Shown here piece after piece: positions 7,619 to 16,600 of a DNA stretch of 20,043 nt. The notes under the pieces were generated by a model. The model had not been told where the DNA came from. It searched no databases and worked only from the letters and a program-made list of their open reading frames with translations. Source of the stretch: CAXBID01 sp049791475. GTDB lineage: Bacteria; Bacteroidota; Bacteroidia; Flavobacteriales; Flavobacteriaceae. Both the position numbers and the translations under genes were made by a program. Location: positions 1 through 20,043 of the forward strand of contig JBAQZZ010000093.1 in assembly GCA_049791475.1 (NCBI GenBank). Direction: 5' to 3'. How positions within the stretch are numbered: position 1 is the stretch's first letter; each line of letters opens with the position of its first letter.

Positions 7619-9025
7619 ATGAATTCAACACATTTCATAAACGATAATTTTTTATTGCAATCTGAAATTGCCGTAACGCTATATCATACCTATGCTAAAA
7701 ATTTACCTATAATAGATTACCATAATCATTTATCAGCAAAACAAATAGCTGAAGATTTGCCTATTCAAAATATAACTAAAGCATGGCTGAATGGCGACCA
7801 TTATAAATGGAGAGGTATGCGAGCCAATGGAATTGATGAAATGTATATTACAGGATCAGAAACATCAAATAAAGAAAAGTTTTTGAAGTGGGCAGAAACA
7901 GTGCCTTATACATTAAGAAATCCTTTGTTTCATTGGACACACTTAGAGTTAAAACGCTATTTTAACATAGATGAAATTCTTAGTCCAAATACCGCCGAAG
8001 TTATTTATGAAAAAGCAAATGCTATTTTGGAGCATAAAACACCAGCGCAATTGTTAGAGCAAATGAAGGTAGAGGTTATTTGCACCACTGATGACCCTAT
8101 AGATGATTTAAAGGACCATAAAGCAATAGCAAAAAAAGGATTTTATACTAAAGTGTTTCCAACTTTTAGACCAGATACTTTACTTTTTATAAATAAAGAT
8201 AATTTTTCTGATTATATAAAAAAGTTGGGTGACTGCGTAGGTTTTTCTATATCTAGTTTGAAAGATTTATTGAAAGCCATTGAAATTAGAATTGAATATT
8301 TTGATGCGGCAGGCTGTCGTTTATCTGATTATGGCATGGAGGAGATTTTTGCTTCAGATTTTAGTGATGATACTGCAGATTCAATATTCAAAAAACGGTT
8401 ATCAGATTCTCAAGTTTCTGAAGAAGAGGTTAATGTCTATGCTTCTTGTATTTTAAATAAGTTGTGTAAAATGTATCACGCTAAAGGATGGACTCAGCAA
8501 TTTCATGTAGGAGCAATTCGTAATAATAATAGCAGATTACTAGAAAAAATTGGTTTAGATGCGGGAGTTGATTCTATTGGAGATTTTTCAGCAGCAAAAG
8601 CGATGTCTAAATTGTTTAATAGTTTGGATTACACAAATCAATTAGCTAAAACCATTACCTATAATTTAAATCCATCACAAAATGAGGTTTTTGCTACTAT
8701 GATGGGGAATTTTCAAAATTCAGATAGTCCCGGGAAGATGCAATGGGGTTCTGGTTGGTGGTTTTTAGACCAAAAAGATGGTATGGAAAAACAGCTTAAT
8801 ACCTTATCAAATATGGGGCTATTAAGTCGGTTTGTTGGCATGTTAACAGATAGTAGAAGTTTTTTATCATTTCCTAGACACGAGTACTTTAGACGCATTT
8901 TATGTAATCTACTGGCTGAAGACGTTAATCAAGGTCTTGTGCCAAACGATACAGAATTTTTAGGAAAAATGATTCAAGATATTTGCTATAATAATGCTGT
9001 CAACTATTTCAAATTTGAAAACTAA
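7619..9025 (+). CDS. uxaC: Glucuronate isomerase (uronate isomerase)
   Basis: A 468-residue amidohydrolase-superfamily enzyme, close to the E. coli UxaC length of 470. Typical features are the metal-binding IIDYHNHLSA (31-40; His35, His37), the segment KAWLNGDHYKWRGMRANG, EVICTTDDPIDDL (about 151-163), QQFHVGAIRN (about 295-304) and GKMQWGSGWWFLDQ near 375-388. It converts D-glucuronate to D-fructuronate and can convert D-galacturonate to tagaturonate (EC 5.3.1.12). The window has UxuB and UxuA but no UxaB or UxaA, so glucuronate is the likely physiological substrate. It lies 9 bp after the DUF4861-like gene and 19 bp before the preferred dctP start. Confidence 0.96.
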   Translation: MNSTHFINDNFLLQSEIAVTLYHTYAKNLPIIDYHNHLSAKQIAEDLPIQNITKAWLNGDHYKWRGMRANGIDEMYITGSETSNKEKFLKWAETVPYTLRNPLFHWTHLELKRYFNIDEILSPNTAEVIYEKANAILEHKTPAQLLEQMKVEVICTTDDPIDDLKDHKAIAKKGFYTKVFPTFRPDTLLFINKDNFSDYIKKLGDCVGFSISSLKDLLKAIEIRIEYFDAAGCRLSDYGMEEIFASDFSDDTADSIFKKRLSDSQVSEEEVNVYASCILNKLCKMYHAKGWTQQFHVGAIRNNNSRLLEKIGLDAGVDSIGDFSAAKAMSKLFNSLDYTNQLAKTITYNLNPSQNEVFATMMGNFQNSDSPGKMQWGSGWWFLDQKDGMEKQLNTLSNMGLLSRFVGMLTDSRSFLSFPRHEYFRRILCNLLAEDVNQGLVPNDTEFLGKMIQDICYNNAVNYFKFEN

Positions 9026-9044
9026 ACTAATATATACCATAACT

Positions 9045-10019
9045 ATGATGAATAAAATATGTTGCACCCTATTATTGGTATTTTTTATTGTAGGATGCAA
9101 GAAAAATGATGATGTAAAAATCATGTATTTGGCGCATACATTGCCACAAACACACCCAGTTCATAAAGGAATTTTAGAGTTTCAAAAAGCTGTAAAAGAA
9201 AAATCTGAAGGTAAACTAGAAGTTAAAATATTTCCGGATGGCATGTTAGGTTCAGAACGTGAGGTTTTGGAATTACTTCAAATAGGAAGTGTTGATATTA
9301 CCAAAGTAAGTGCGGCAACATTATCCAACTTTGTGCCAGAATATCATGTGTTGGGTATTCCTTATTTATTTAGAGATAAACAGCATCAATTTGATGTTTT
9401 AGAAGGTGAAGTTGGCAAATCTATTTTAGAAAAAGGTGAAAAATTTTGGTTGCGTGGGCTTTGTTATTATGATGCTGGTAGCCGAAGTTTTTATACCTCA
9501 AGTAAAGCGATAAGAACCCCAGATGATTTAAAAGGCCTTAAAATTCGAGTTATGAATAATCAAATGGCTATTAATATGGTTAACGCTTTAGGCGGTTCTG
9601 CTACACCAATGGCTTACGGAGAATTGTATACCGCCATTCAGCAGGGTGTTGTAGACGGTGCTGAAAATAATCCACCATCATTCGTATCCTCAAACCATCA
9701 TGAGGTTAGTAAATACTATACTTTAGATCAACATTCATCGGTTCCCGATGTTCTAATTATAGGAACTAAGTTTTGGGAAAAACTATCTGACCAAGAACGT
9801 ATATGGGTTCAAGAAGCTGCAGATGAATCTTCTCAGGCTGAAAAAGTTTTTTGGAACGAGTCTGTTGAAGAATCAATTAAAATTGCTCAAGAATTTGGAG
9901 TAGAAATTATACTTCCAGAAAAATCGTTATTTGCTGAAAAATCAAAATCTGTTTTAGAAGAATTTTTGAAAAAATATCCAGATATGGTAGACTTAGTTAA
10001 TAAAATTAAAGCTCAATAA
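9045..10019 (+). CDS. dctP: TRAP transporter substrate-binding protein, DctP type (lipoprotein)
   Basis: A 324-residue solute-binding protein that captures a carboxylated sugar for the DctQM membrane partners. An upstream in-frame ATG at 8994 would overlap uxaC by 32 bp and place 17 polar residues before the signal. The tandem ATGs at 9045/9048 give a normal lipoprotein signal with a hydrophobic core and lipobox IVGC (Cys18), so 9045 is preferred. Family hallmarks are LAHTLPQTHPVHKG, FPDGMLGSEREVLELLQ, KGLKIRVMNN with the carboxylate-binding Arg168, and AIQQGVVDGAENNPPSF. The position within the uronate operon suggests glucuronate or an unsaturated uronate as ligand. The lipid anchor replaces the freely periplasmic form that is usual in Proteobacteria. 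The downstream dctQ starts 2 bp after the stop. Confidence 0.93.
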   Translation: MMNKICCTLLLVFFIVGCKKNDDVKIMYLAHTLPQTHPVHKGILEFQKAVKEKSEGKLEVKIFPDGMLGSEREVLELLQIGSVDITKVSAATLSNFVPEYHVLGIPYLFRDKQHQFDVLEGEVGKSILEKGEKFWLRGLCYYDAGSRSFYTSSKAIRTPDDLKGLKIRVMNNQMAINMVNALGGSATPMAYGELYTAIQQGVVDGAENNPPSFVSSNHHEVSKYYTLDQHSSVPDVLIIGTKFWEKLSDQERIWVQEAADESSQAEKVFWNESVEESIKIAQEFGVEIILPEKSLFAEKSKSVLEEFLKKYPDMVDLVNKIKAQ

Positions 10020-10021
10020 TT

Positions 10022-10513
10022 ATGAAATTTGCCGATATAATTTTTAAAAAAGTAAATAGATTTATGGAAATTTTCTTAGTTCTAATTTTCGGACTTTTAG
10101 TTCTAGATGTATTATGGCAAGTATTTTCAAGATATGTTTTAAATACCTCATTTTCATGGACAGAAGAATTAGCACGATTTTCTTTAATTTGGTTGTCTAT
10201 CTTAGGTGCAGCTTACCTTAATGCCAGAAGAGAACATCTTTCTATGGATTTCTTATATGCTAAATTTTCTGATGCAAACAAGAAAAAAGTATCTATACTA
10301 ATAGAGATTTTAATATTCCTTTTTTCATTAATTGTGATGGTTATTGGTGGATTAAATTTAGTATACATCACGTTACATTTAGACCAACTTTCAGGCACTT
10401 TAAGAATTCCTCTAGGTTATATTTATGCCATTATGCCTTTTAGTGGTTTTTTAATCTTGTGTTTCTGTGTTTATCATATTTTAAAAATTTCTAAAAACCA
10501 AATAACAGTTTAA
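10022..10513 (+). CDS. dctQ: TRAP transporter small membrane subunit (DctQ)
   Basis: A 163-residue inner-membrane protein with four predicted transmembrane helices (about residues 15-37, 49-66, 91-112 and 127-149). It shows the conserved DctQ signature RYVLNTSFSWTEELARFSLI followed by WLSILGAAYLNARREHLSMD. It pairs with DctM to form the sodium-coupled permease fed by the DctP lipoprotein. It sits 2 bp after dctP and 3 bp before dctM. The length is in the normal range for the family. There is nothing truncated or fused. Confidence 0.93.
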   Translation: MKFADIIFKKVNRFMEIFLVLIFGLLVLDVLWQVFSRYVLNTSFSWTEELARFSLIWLSILGAAYLNARREHLSMDFLYAKFSDANKKKVSILIEILIFLFSLIVMVIGGLNLVYITLHLDQLSGTLRIPLGYIYAIMPFSGFLILCFCVYHILKISKNQITV

Positions 10514-10516
10514 ATT

Positions 10517-11821
10517 ATGGGTATTGAAGTTGTAAGTATTTTAGTATTATTTGCTAGTTTTTTCGTTTTACTAATGTTAAAAGTACCTGTTGCGTATGCT
10601 ATTGGTATTTCAACAACTATTAGTTTATTATTGAACATTGATAAACTGCCAGGTATAACTACCATTGCGCAGCGAATGACTACAGGTATTGATAGTTTCG
10701 CACTATTAGCAATTCCATTTTTTGTATTAGCTGGAGAAATAATGAAACGGGGCGGTATAGCAAACCGGCTCATTAATTTTGCAAAATCTTTGGTTGCAAG
10801 TTTACCAGGAGGTTTGGCTTATGTAAATGTTTTAGCATCTATGTTATTTGGGGCTATTTCTGGTTCAGCCATTGCTGCAACATCTGCTATTGGAAGTATT
10901 ATGACCGATAGAATGGAAGAAGAAGGCTACCCAAGAGAGTTTAGCGCTTCTGTTAATATAACATCTTCCACAACAGGTTTACTAATACCACCAAGTAATA
11001 TTCTTATTGTTTACGCCTTAGCTAGTGGAGGTACAGCATCGGTAGCAGCTTTATTTATTGCTGGTTATTTGCCGGGTATTTTGTTAGGCGTTTCTATTAT
11101 GGGCTATATCGCTTTTGTAGCCATTAGCAGAAAATTTGCTAAAGGTGAACGCGCATCATTATTTGAAATATGGACACATTTTAGAAAAGCTTTTTTTAGT
11201 TTATTGTTGCTTTTTATTGTAGTTGGAGGAATAGTTGCGGGTGTTTTTACCGCTACGGAAGCTTCGGCTATTGCCGTATTATATGCTGCTGTTTTGGCCT
11301 TAATTTATGGCGATATTAACGTTAAAGATTTTCCTGACATTTTATTAACAAGTGCCAGAACAACGGGTGTGGTTATGTTTTTAATATCTACCTCAATGGC
11401 CATGTCTTGGTTGTTTTCTTTTGAAAGCATTCCAGAACTGATGAGCGGATTTTTGTTGGAACAATTTAGTAACAAGTTTGTTATTTTCTTGGTTATCAAT
11501 CTTACCCTTTTAATTATTGGAACTTTTATGGATATGACTCCAGCTGTTCTAATATTTACGCCTATTTTTTTACCAGTTGTTGTTGCTTTAGGAATGGATC
11601 CCGTTCATTTTGGAATTGTACTCGTTTTAAATTTATGTATAGGTTTGTGTACGCCGCCAGTAGGCACAATTCTTTTTGTTGGCAGCGGTGTAGCCAATAT
11701 CTCTGTAACAAAAGTTATAAAACCTTTATTACCATTTTTATTGATTATGATATTAGTATTGCTTTTGATTACATACATCCCAGAAATATCATTGTATCTG
11801 CCTAGATTATTCGGTTTGTAA
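10517..11821 (+). CDS. dctM: TRAP transporter large permease subunit (DctM)
   Basis: A 434-residue inner-membrane permease with about 12 hydrophobic helices. The DctM signatures include ALLAIPFFVLAGEIMKRGGI, SMLFGAISGSAIAATSAIGS, SSTTGLLIPPSNILIVYAL, GVFTATEASAIAVLYA and NLCIGLCTPPVGTILFVG. It carries substrate across the inner membrane using a sodium gradient, with DctQ and DctP. It is the last gene of the tightly packed run from 2755; the next gene starts 59 bp later. No convincing intrinsic terminator is seen in that gap, so read-through to the beta-helix gene is possible. Confidence 0.95.
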   Translation: MGIEVVSILVLFASFFVLLMLKVPVAYAIGISTTISLLLNIDKLPGITTIAQRMTTGIDSFALLAIPFFVLAGEIMKRGGIANRLINFAKSLVASLPGGLAYVNVLASMLFGAISGSAIAATSAIGSIMTDRMEEEGYPREFSASVNITSSTTGLLIPPSNILIVYALASGGTASVAALFIAGYLPGILLGVSIMGYIAFVAISRKFAKGERASLFEIWTHFRKAFFSLLLLFIVVGGIVAGVFTATEASAIAVLYAAVLALIYGDINVKDFPDILLTSARTTGVVMFLISTSMAMSWLFSFESIPELMSGFLLEQFSNKFVIFLVINLTLLIIGTFMDMTPAVLIFTPIFLPVVVALGMDPVHFGIVLVLNLCIGLCTPPVGTILFVGSGVANISVTKVIKPLLPFLLIMILVLLLITYIPEISLYLPRLFGL

Positions 11822-11880
11822 AGAATATGATGCATGTATAAAGTTTAATTAAATACTGTTTAACCCTTGAAAGAAAACTT

Positions 11881-13542
11881 ATGAATTTTAGATTTAAATT
11901 ATTTGCTATCCTTTATTTTTCATTAGGGTTAAGTACATTTATATATGGACAAAATATTCCCGAAATTCTTTCAAGTAAAAAAATTGCTCAGGAAAACTAT
12001 TTACCAGATTTCAGTTTTGCTGGTTACCATAATGGAGAAAAAGATATTCCAAGAACAGCTGGAACTATTGTTAATGCGATAGATTATGGAGTTATTCCAA
12101 ATGATGGATTAGATGATTCTAAGGCTTTAAAAAAAGCGATTCAAGAAGCTTCAAAAATTACAGGAAGTGTTACATTACAGTTACCTGAAGGCCGTTTAAT
12201 TTTAAGCGATATTTTATATTTAGAGCGCAGCAATTTCGTTCTACGTGGTGCAGGATCGGGAGAAAATGGTACAGAAATATATTGCCCAAGACCTTTAATG
12301 TATGCAGAAAACCCAGAGGTATTAAAAGAACTTCGAGAATATTTATTAGAGTTTAATAAGCGACAAATAGAAAAGGAGAATAATATAGATTTGCCCTTTT
12401 CTCAATACGCTTGGGCTGGAGGTTTTATTTGGGCTAAAGTACCTGGAGTTCGAGTAAAATCATATTTACAGAAATATGAAGAACCTTATGATGTTGTTGC
12501 TATAGTTTCAAAAGGAAAACGAGGAACATTTAGTTTTAAAGTTTCTGAAGTTAAAAACTTAAAAATTGGGGATGTTTTAGAATTACAACTTTTTAATAAA
12601 GATGGTGAAAAAGGCGACATTATTGATGAGTTATACATAAACAGAGATGTGAAAACAGGTTCACATCATTGGGATTTTCCAGATTTACCCTTGGTAAGGC
12701 AACAAGTTATTATAACAAATATTTCAAAGGATATAGTTACAATAAATGCTCCGTTAACCATAGATATTAAGCCAAGTTATAAGGCACAATTAGTATCATG
12801 GAAACATCTTGAAGAAGTAGGTATTGAACATTTAAAAATTACTTTTCCAAAATATCCGCGTGTAGCTCATCATGTTGAGCCGGGTTTTAATGCTATTTAT
12901 TTAACTAGAGTTTTTAATAGTTGGGTGAAAAATGTAATTATTGAAAATGCAGATAGTGGTATTATAACTGAAGAAATAGCTAATGTAACTATAAATGATA
13001 TAACCACGACAGGCGAAAATTTCGCACATTATACGGTTATGATGCAAGCCACATATAATGTTTTAGCACAAGAGATAAAGGTTTATAATAGAGCAGTTCA
13101 CCCTTTAAGCTTTAATACATTTGCCACAAAAAGTGTTTATCTAGATTGTGAGGTTTTTACGGTTCCCGTTTTAGATCAACATTCAGGCGCCAATCATCAA
13201 AATTTATTTGATAATACTAAAGTACATTTAACACCTAATGAAGATAGAAGTTACCCTTTATTTGAAGGCGGTGGCGCAGGATATTGGAAACCATCACATG
13301 GGGCATATAGTACTTTTTGGAATACTAATGTAAATGTTTTAGGAGGCTTAGAAAAAAGAGGAAAAATTATTTTAAATGGTATGAATGACGGTCCTTACGC
13401 TAGAGTAATTGGTGTTTTCGGAAATAATGATTTTGAAGTCGTCTATGAGCCAATGGCTTATGTAGAATTTGTTAATATGCCCTTGAATAAAACACCTTCC
13501 TTGTATAGATATCAATTAAAAAGGAGATTGAAAAGTCATTAA
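11881..13542 (+). CDS. Secreted right-handed beta-helix (pectate-lyase-3-like) protein, candidate polyuronide-active enzyme
   Basis: A 553-residue exported protein. Residues 1-23 form a type I signal peptide (cleavage around IYG/QN). LPDFSFAGYHNGEKDIP (41-57) and AIDYGVIPNDGLDDSKALKK (66-85) are hallmarks of the pectate-lyase-3-type N-cap, followed by coil-like repeats (GVGIEHLKITF, NVIIENADSGIIT, NVTINDITTTG, SVYLDCEVFTV) that build a parallel beta-helix. An insertion at about 150-300 interrupts the helix. His/Tyr-rich segments (about 378-384 and 435-440; DQHSGANHQN) could be catalytic. I cannot assign it to a named lyase or hydrolase family. In this context it is the best candidate for cleaving the uronate polymer or oligomer, but epimerase, hydrolase or non-catalytic roles remain open. 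It lies between the TRAP genes and the HTCS. Confidence 0.8.
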   Translation: MNFRFKLFAILYFSLGLSTFIYGQNIPEILSSKKIAQENYLPDFSFAGYHNGEKDIPRTAGTIVNAIDYGVIPNDGLDDSKALKKAIQEASKITGSVTLQLPEGRLILSDILYLERSNFVLRGAGSGENGTEIYCPRPLMYAENPEVLKELREYLLEFNKRQIEKENNIDLPFSQYAWAGGFIWAKVPGVRVKSYLQKYEEPYDVVAIVSKGKRGTFSFKVSEVKNLKIGDVLELQLFNKDGEKGDIIDELYINRDVKTGSHHWDFPDLPLVRQQVIITNISKDIVTINAPLTIDIKPSYKAQLVSWKHLEEVGIEHLKITFPKYPRVAHHVEPGFNAIYLTRVFNSWVKNVIIENADSGIITEEIANVTINDITTTGENFAHYTVMMQATYNVLAQEIKVYNRAVHPLSFNTFATKSVYLDCEVFTVPVLDQHSGANHQNLFDNTKVHLTPNEDRSYPLFEGGGAGYWKPSHGAYSTFWNTNVNVLGGLEKRGKIILNGMNDGPYARVIGVFGNNDFEVVYEPMAYVEFVNMPLNKTPSLYRYQLKRRLKSH

Positions 13543-13602
13543 ATTTTATTTCAGTTTAAGTCTTTTTTATCTTTAGTTTTATTTGAAACACCTTTAAATT
13601 AA

Positions 13603-16600
13603 ATGCTCAGATTATTCATATTTTATTTTACTTTGGGTTGTGTTTATGCTTGTTTTTCTCAAACACAAACATATCAGTTTACCCATTTATCTAATAATGA
13701 TGGTTTATCACAAAGTTCTGTGATTGCAATTCATCAAGATAATTTAGGTCAAATTTGGATTGGTACACGAGATGGTTTAAATAAATATGATGGTAATATA
13801 TTCACTATTTACAGAAATGAAAGTAGTAATCCAAACTCATTGAGCAACAATGATATACTTGCCATAAAGCAGGATTCTGAAGGCTATATTTGGATTGGGA
13901 CTTATAATGGATTGAATAGGTTTGATCCAAAAACCGGAAAGTTTAAAAGATACTTTCATAAACAAGATAACTCGTCAATAAGTAATAATACGGTTTCATC
14001 AATTCAAGAATTATCTGATGGTAAAATTTTGATAGGAACCTCTAGGGGTTTAAGTATTTACAATAAAAAAACAGCTTCTTTTACAAGTTATTTAATAAAT
14101 AATAATGACAAAAAGCCTAGTGAAGGCAGTCATGTTTTATCTATTCTTGAAACACAAAATAAAAAGGTTTTCATAGGAACTACTTCTGGTTTATTTAAAC
14201 TTATTATTATAAATGGTAATAATATTGAATTTCAAATTATTGATAAAACCCAAAACTTGCATATTCAAGACTTAGTACAAAGTCCTTTAAAAAATTTATT
14301 ATTAGGCACAAAAACAAAAAGTGTTTTAGAATATAACCCTAAAACGGAACGTCTTTCTAATTATTTTTTAGATAATGAATTAGAAGAGGGCGCTAAAAAT
14401 GTACGGCAATTATTATTTGATAATAATCAACAATTATGGGTGGGAACATATAACGGGCTCAAAGTTGTTAATAGTAATAAAGAAGTTCTTTTACTTCGTG
14501 CTAATATTAGCGACCCTAAAAGCTTAAGTAAAAGTTCAATTAAATCCTTATTTAAAGATAAGAAAGGGTCTATTTGGATTGGGGCTTATTATGGCGGTAT
14601 AAACATTTGGGATGACTCTAATATTAACTTTTTAAATATTAATCAAAGTATCACCGGTAAAGGGTTAAGTTATAACGTAGTAAGTTCAATTGAAAGTTAT
14701 AACGATTTGGTTTTCTTTGGAACAGAAGGTGGCGGTATAACAGTTTATGACAAAAAAGCTAACATATATAAATACATAAATAAAGAGAATACCAGGCAAT
14801 TATCAGATAATAACATAAAGTCTTTACTAATTTCTAATGATGAATTATGGATAGGAACGTTTAATAAAGGAGTTGAAATATATAACTTAAAAACAGAATC
14901 TTTTAATACTTCAACTTTATCAAACGAATTAAAAAATTATATACATAATATTGGGGTTTATTCTATAAGACAAGATAAAAATGAAAATATATGGATAGGT
15001 ACCTTTGGTAAAGGTTTAATAAAGTATAACTTGAGATCTAAAGAGTTTAAAGTTTTTGAATTTTCTAGTGACTCTAAAAAATCATTATCTAGTAACTTGA
15101 TAAGAACCATTACTTTGGATTCCAAAAATAATGTTTGGGTTGCAACTGAAAAAGGCCTTAATAGGGTAAGTCAATCAGAGGGAGTTACAACATATTTTTA
15201 CAACACAAGTCTACAATATGGTGACGATATACTATCTATTTTTGAGGATACGAATATGGATATATGGGTTGGTACAAAAACTAAAGGGCTATTTAAACTA
15301 AAAAATTCAAGATTTATATCCGTTGATTTATCAACTAAAAATAATATAGTTTCATCTGTTCATAGTATTGAACAAGATAATAAAAATCAACTCTGGATAA
15401 GTACTAATCAAGGTATTATAAGATATAATATTCAAAACAATAATTCAATATTTTATAACCAAAAAGATGGTCTTATAAGTAATGAATTTAATGATAATGC
15501 TAGTTTAAAAGTTGATGCATCTCAATTTTACTTTGGAAGCCCTTTTGGTATTACATACTTTAATTCAAATACATTAACTACTAATAAATATACACCGCAA
15601 GTAATTCTAACAGATTTTAGTATTAAAAATAATCCAATTCAGGTTGATGATGAATATGCTGTTTTAACACAAACACTTCCTTATACAAAATCAATATCAT
15701 TAAACTATAATCAAGGAAATTTCAGCATTTCATTTGCTATGCCAAATTATATAAATTCAAATAATAATTCATACAAATATCGATTAAAAGGTTTAGAAAA
15801 ACAATGGAATGTAACGTCTAATAATACAGCATCTTACACTATTCAAAATTCTGGTAGTTATATTTTTGAGGTTACAGGTGCAAACAGTGATGGTATTTGG
15901 AATGATACTATTACTGCGTTACAATTAGAAATAACGCCAGCACCTTGGAAAACTTGGTGGGCATATTTAATATACTCAATATTGATTTCAGGGGCTTTAT
16001 TTTTCTTAATTGATATTTTTAAATCAAAAACTAAATTAAAACATGCGCTTGAATTAGAACATTTGGAAACCGAAAGGACTAAAGAAATTAATAAGACTAA
16101 ATTAGAATTCTTTACAAATATTTCACATGAATTTAGAACGCCTTTAGCATTAATTTTAGGGCCACTTCATCAAATAATTCAAGATTATAAAGGAAGTAAT
16201 AAAATGTACAAACAACTACTGGTAATGGAAAGTAGTACAAATCATTTGTTACATCTTATTAACCGACTAATGGATTTTAGGAAATTTGAAAACAATCTTT
16301 ATAAGCTTGAAGCAGCTGAGGGGAATATTGTTAAATTTTTAAAAGAGATTTATCTGTCTTTTACCGAGTTTTCTAAAGGTGGTAATTATGATTTTAGATT
16401 CATTACCGAAGAAGAGGAGATATTAGTATACTATGATCGTTATAAACTAGAACGTGTATTTTACAATCTAATATCAAATGCTTTTAGGTATACGCCGAGT
16501 GCTGGTGAAATAACCATTTCTATCCAGAAAGATAACCAAAGTATTATTATTCAAGTAGAAGATTCTGGTGTTGGAATAGCTAAAGAATATCAAGATAAAA

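Noticed and set aside
8994..9044. N-terminal extension of dctP from the ATG at 8994
   Set aside because: It overlaps the 3' end of uxaC and disrupts a normal lipoprotein signal that begins at 9045.
10510..10773. Minus-strand open frame opposite dctM
   Set aside because: It is a shadow of the DctM coding sequence and has no independent support.
11822..11880. Terminator or promoter between dctM and the beta-helix gene
   Set aside because: No stem followed by a T-run and no TAnnTTTG element is present. The palindrome TTTAATTAAA alone is too weak.
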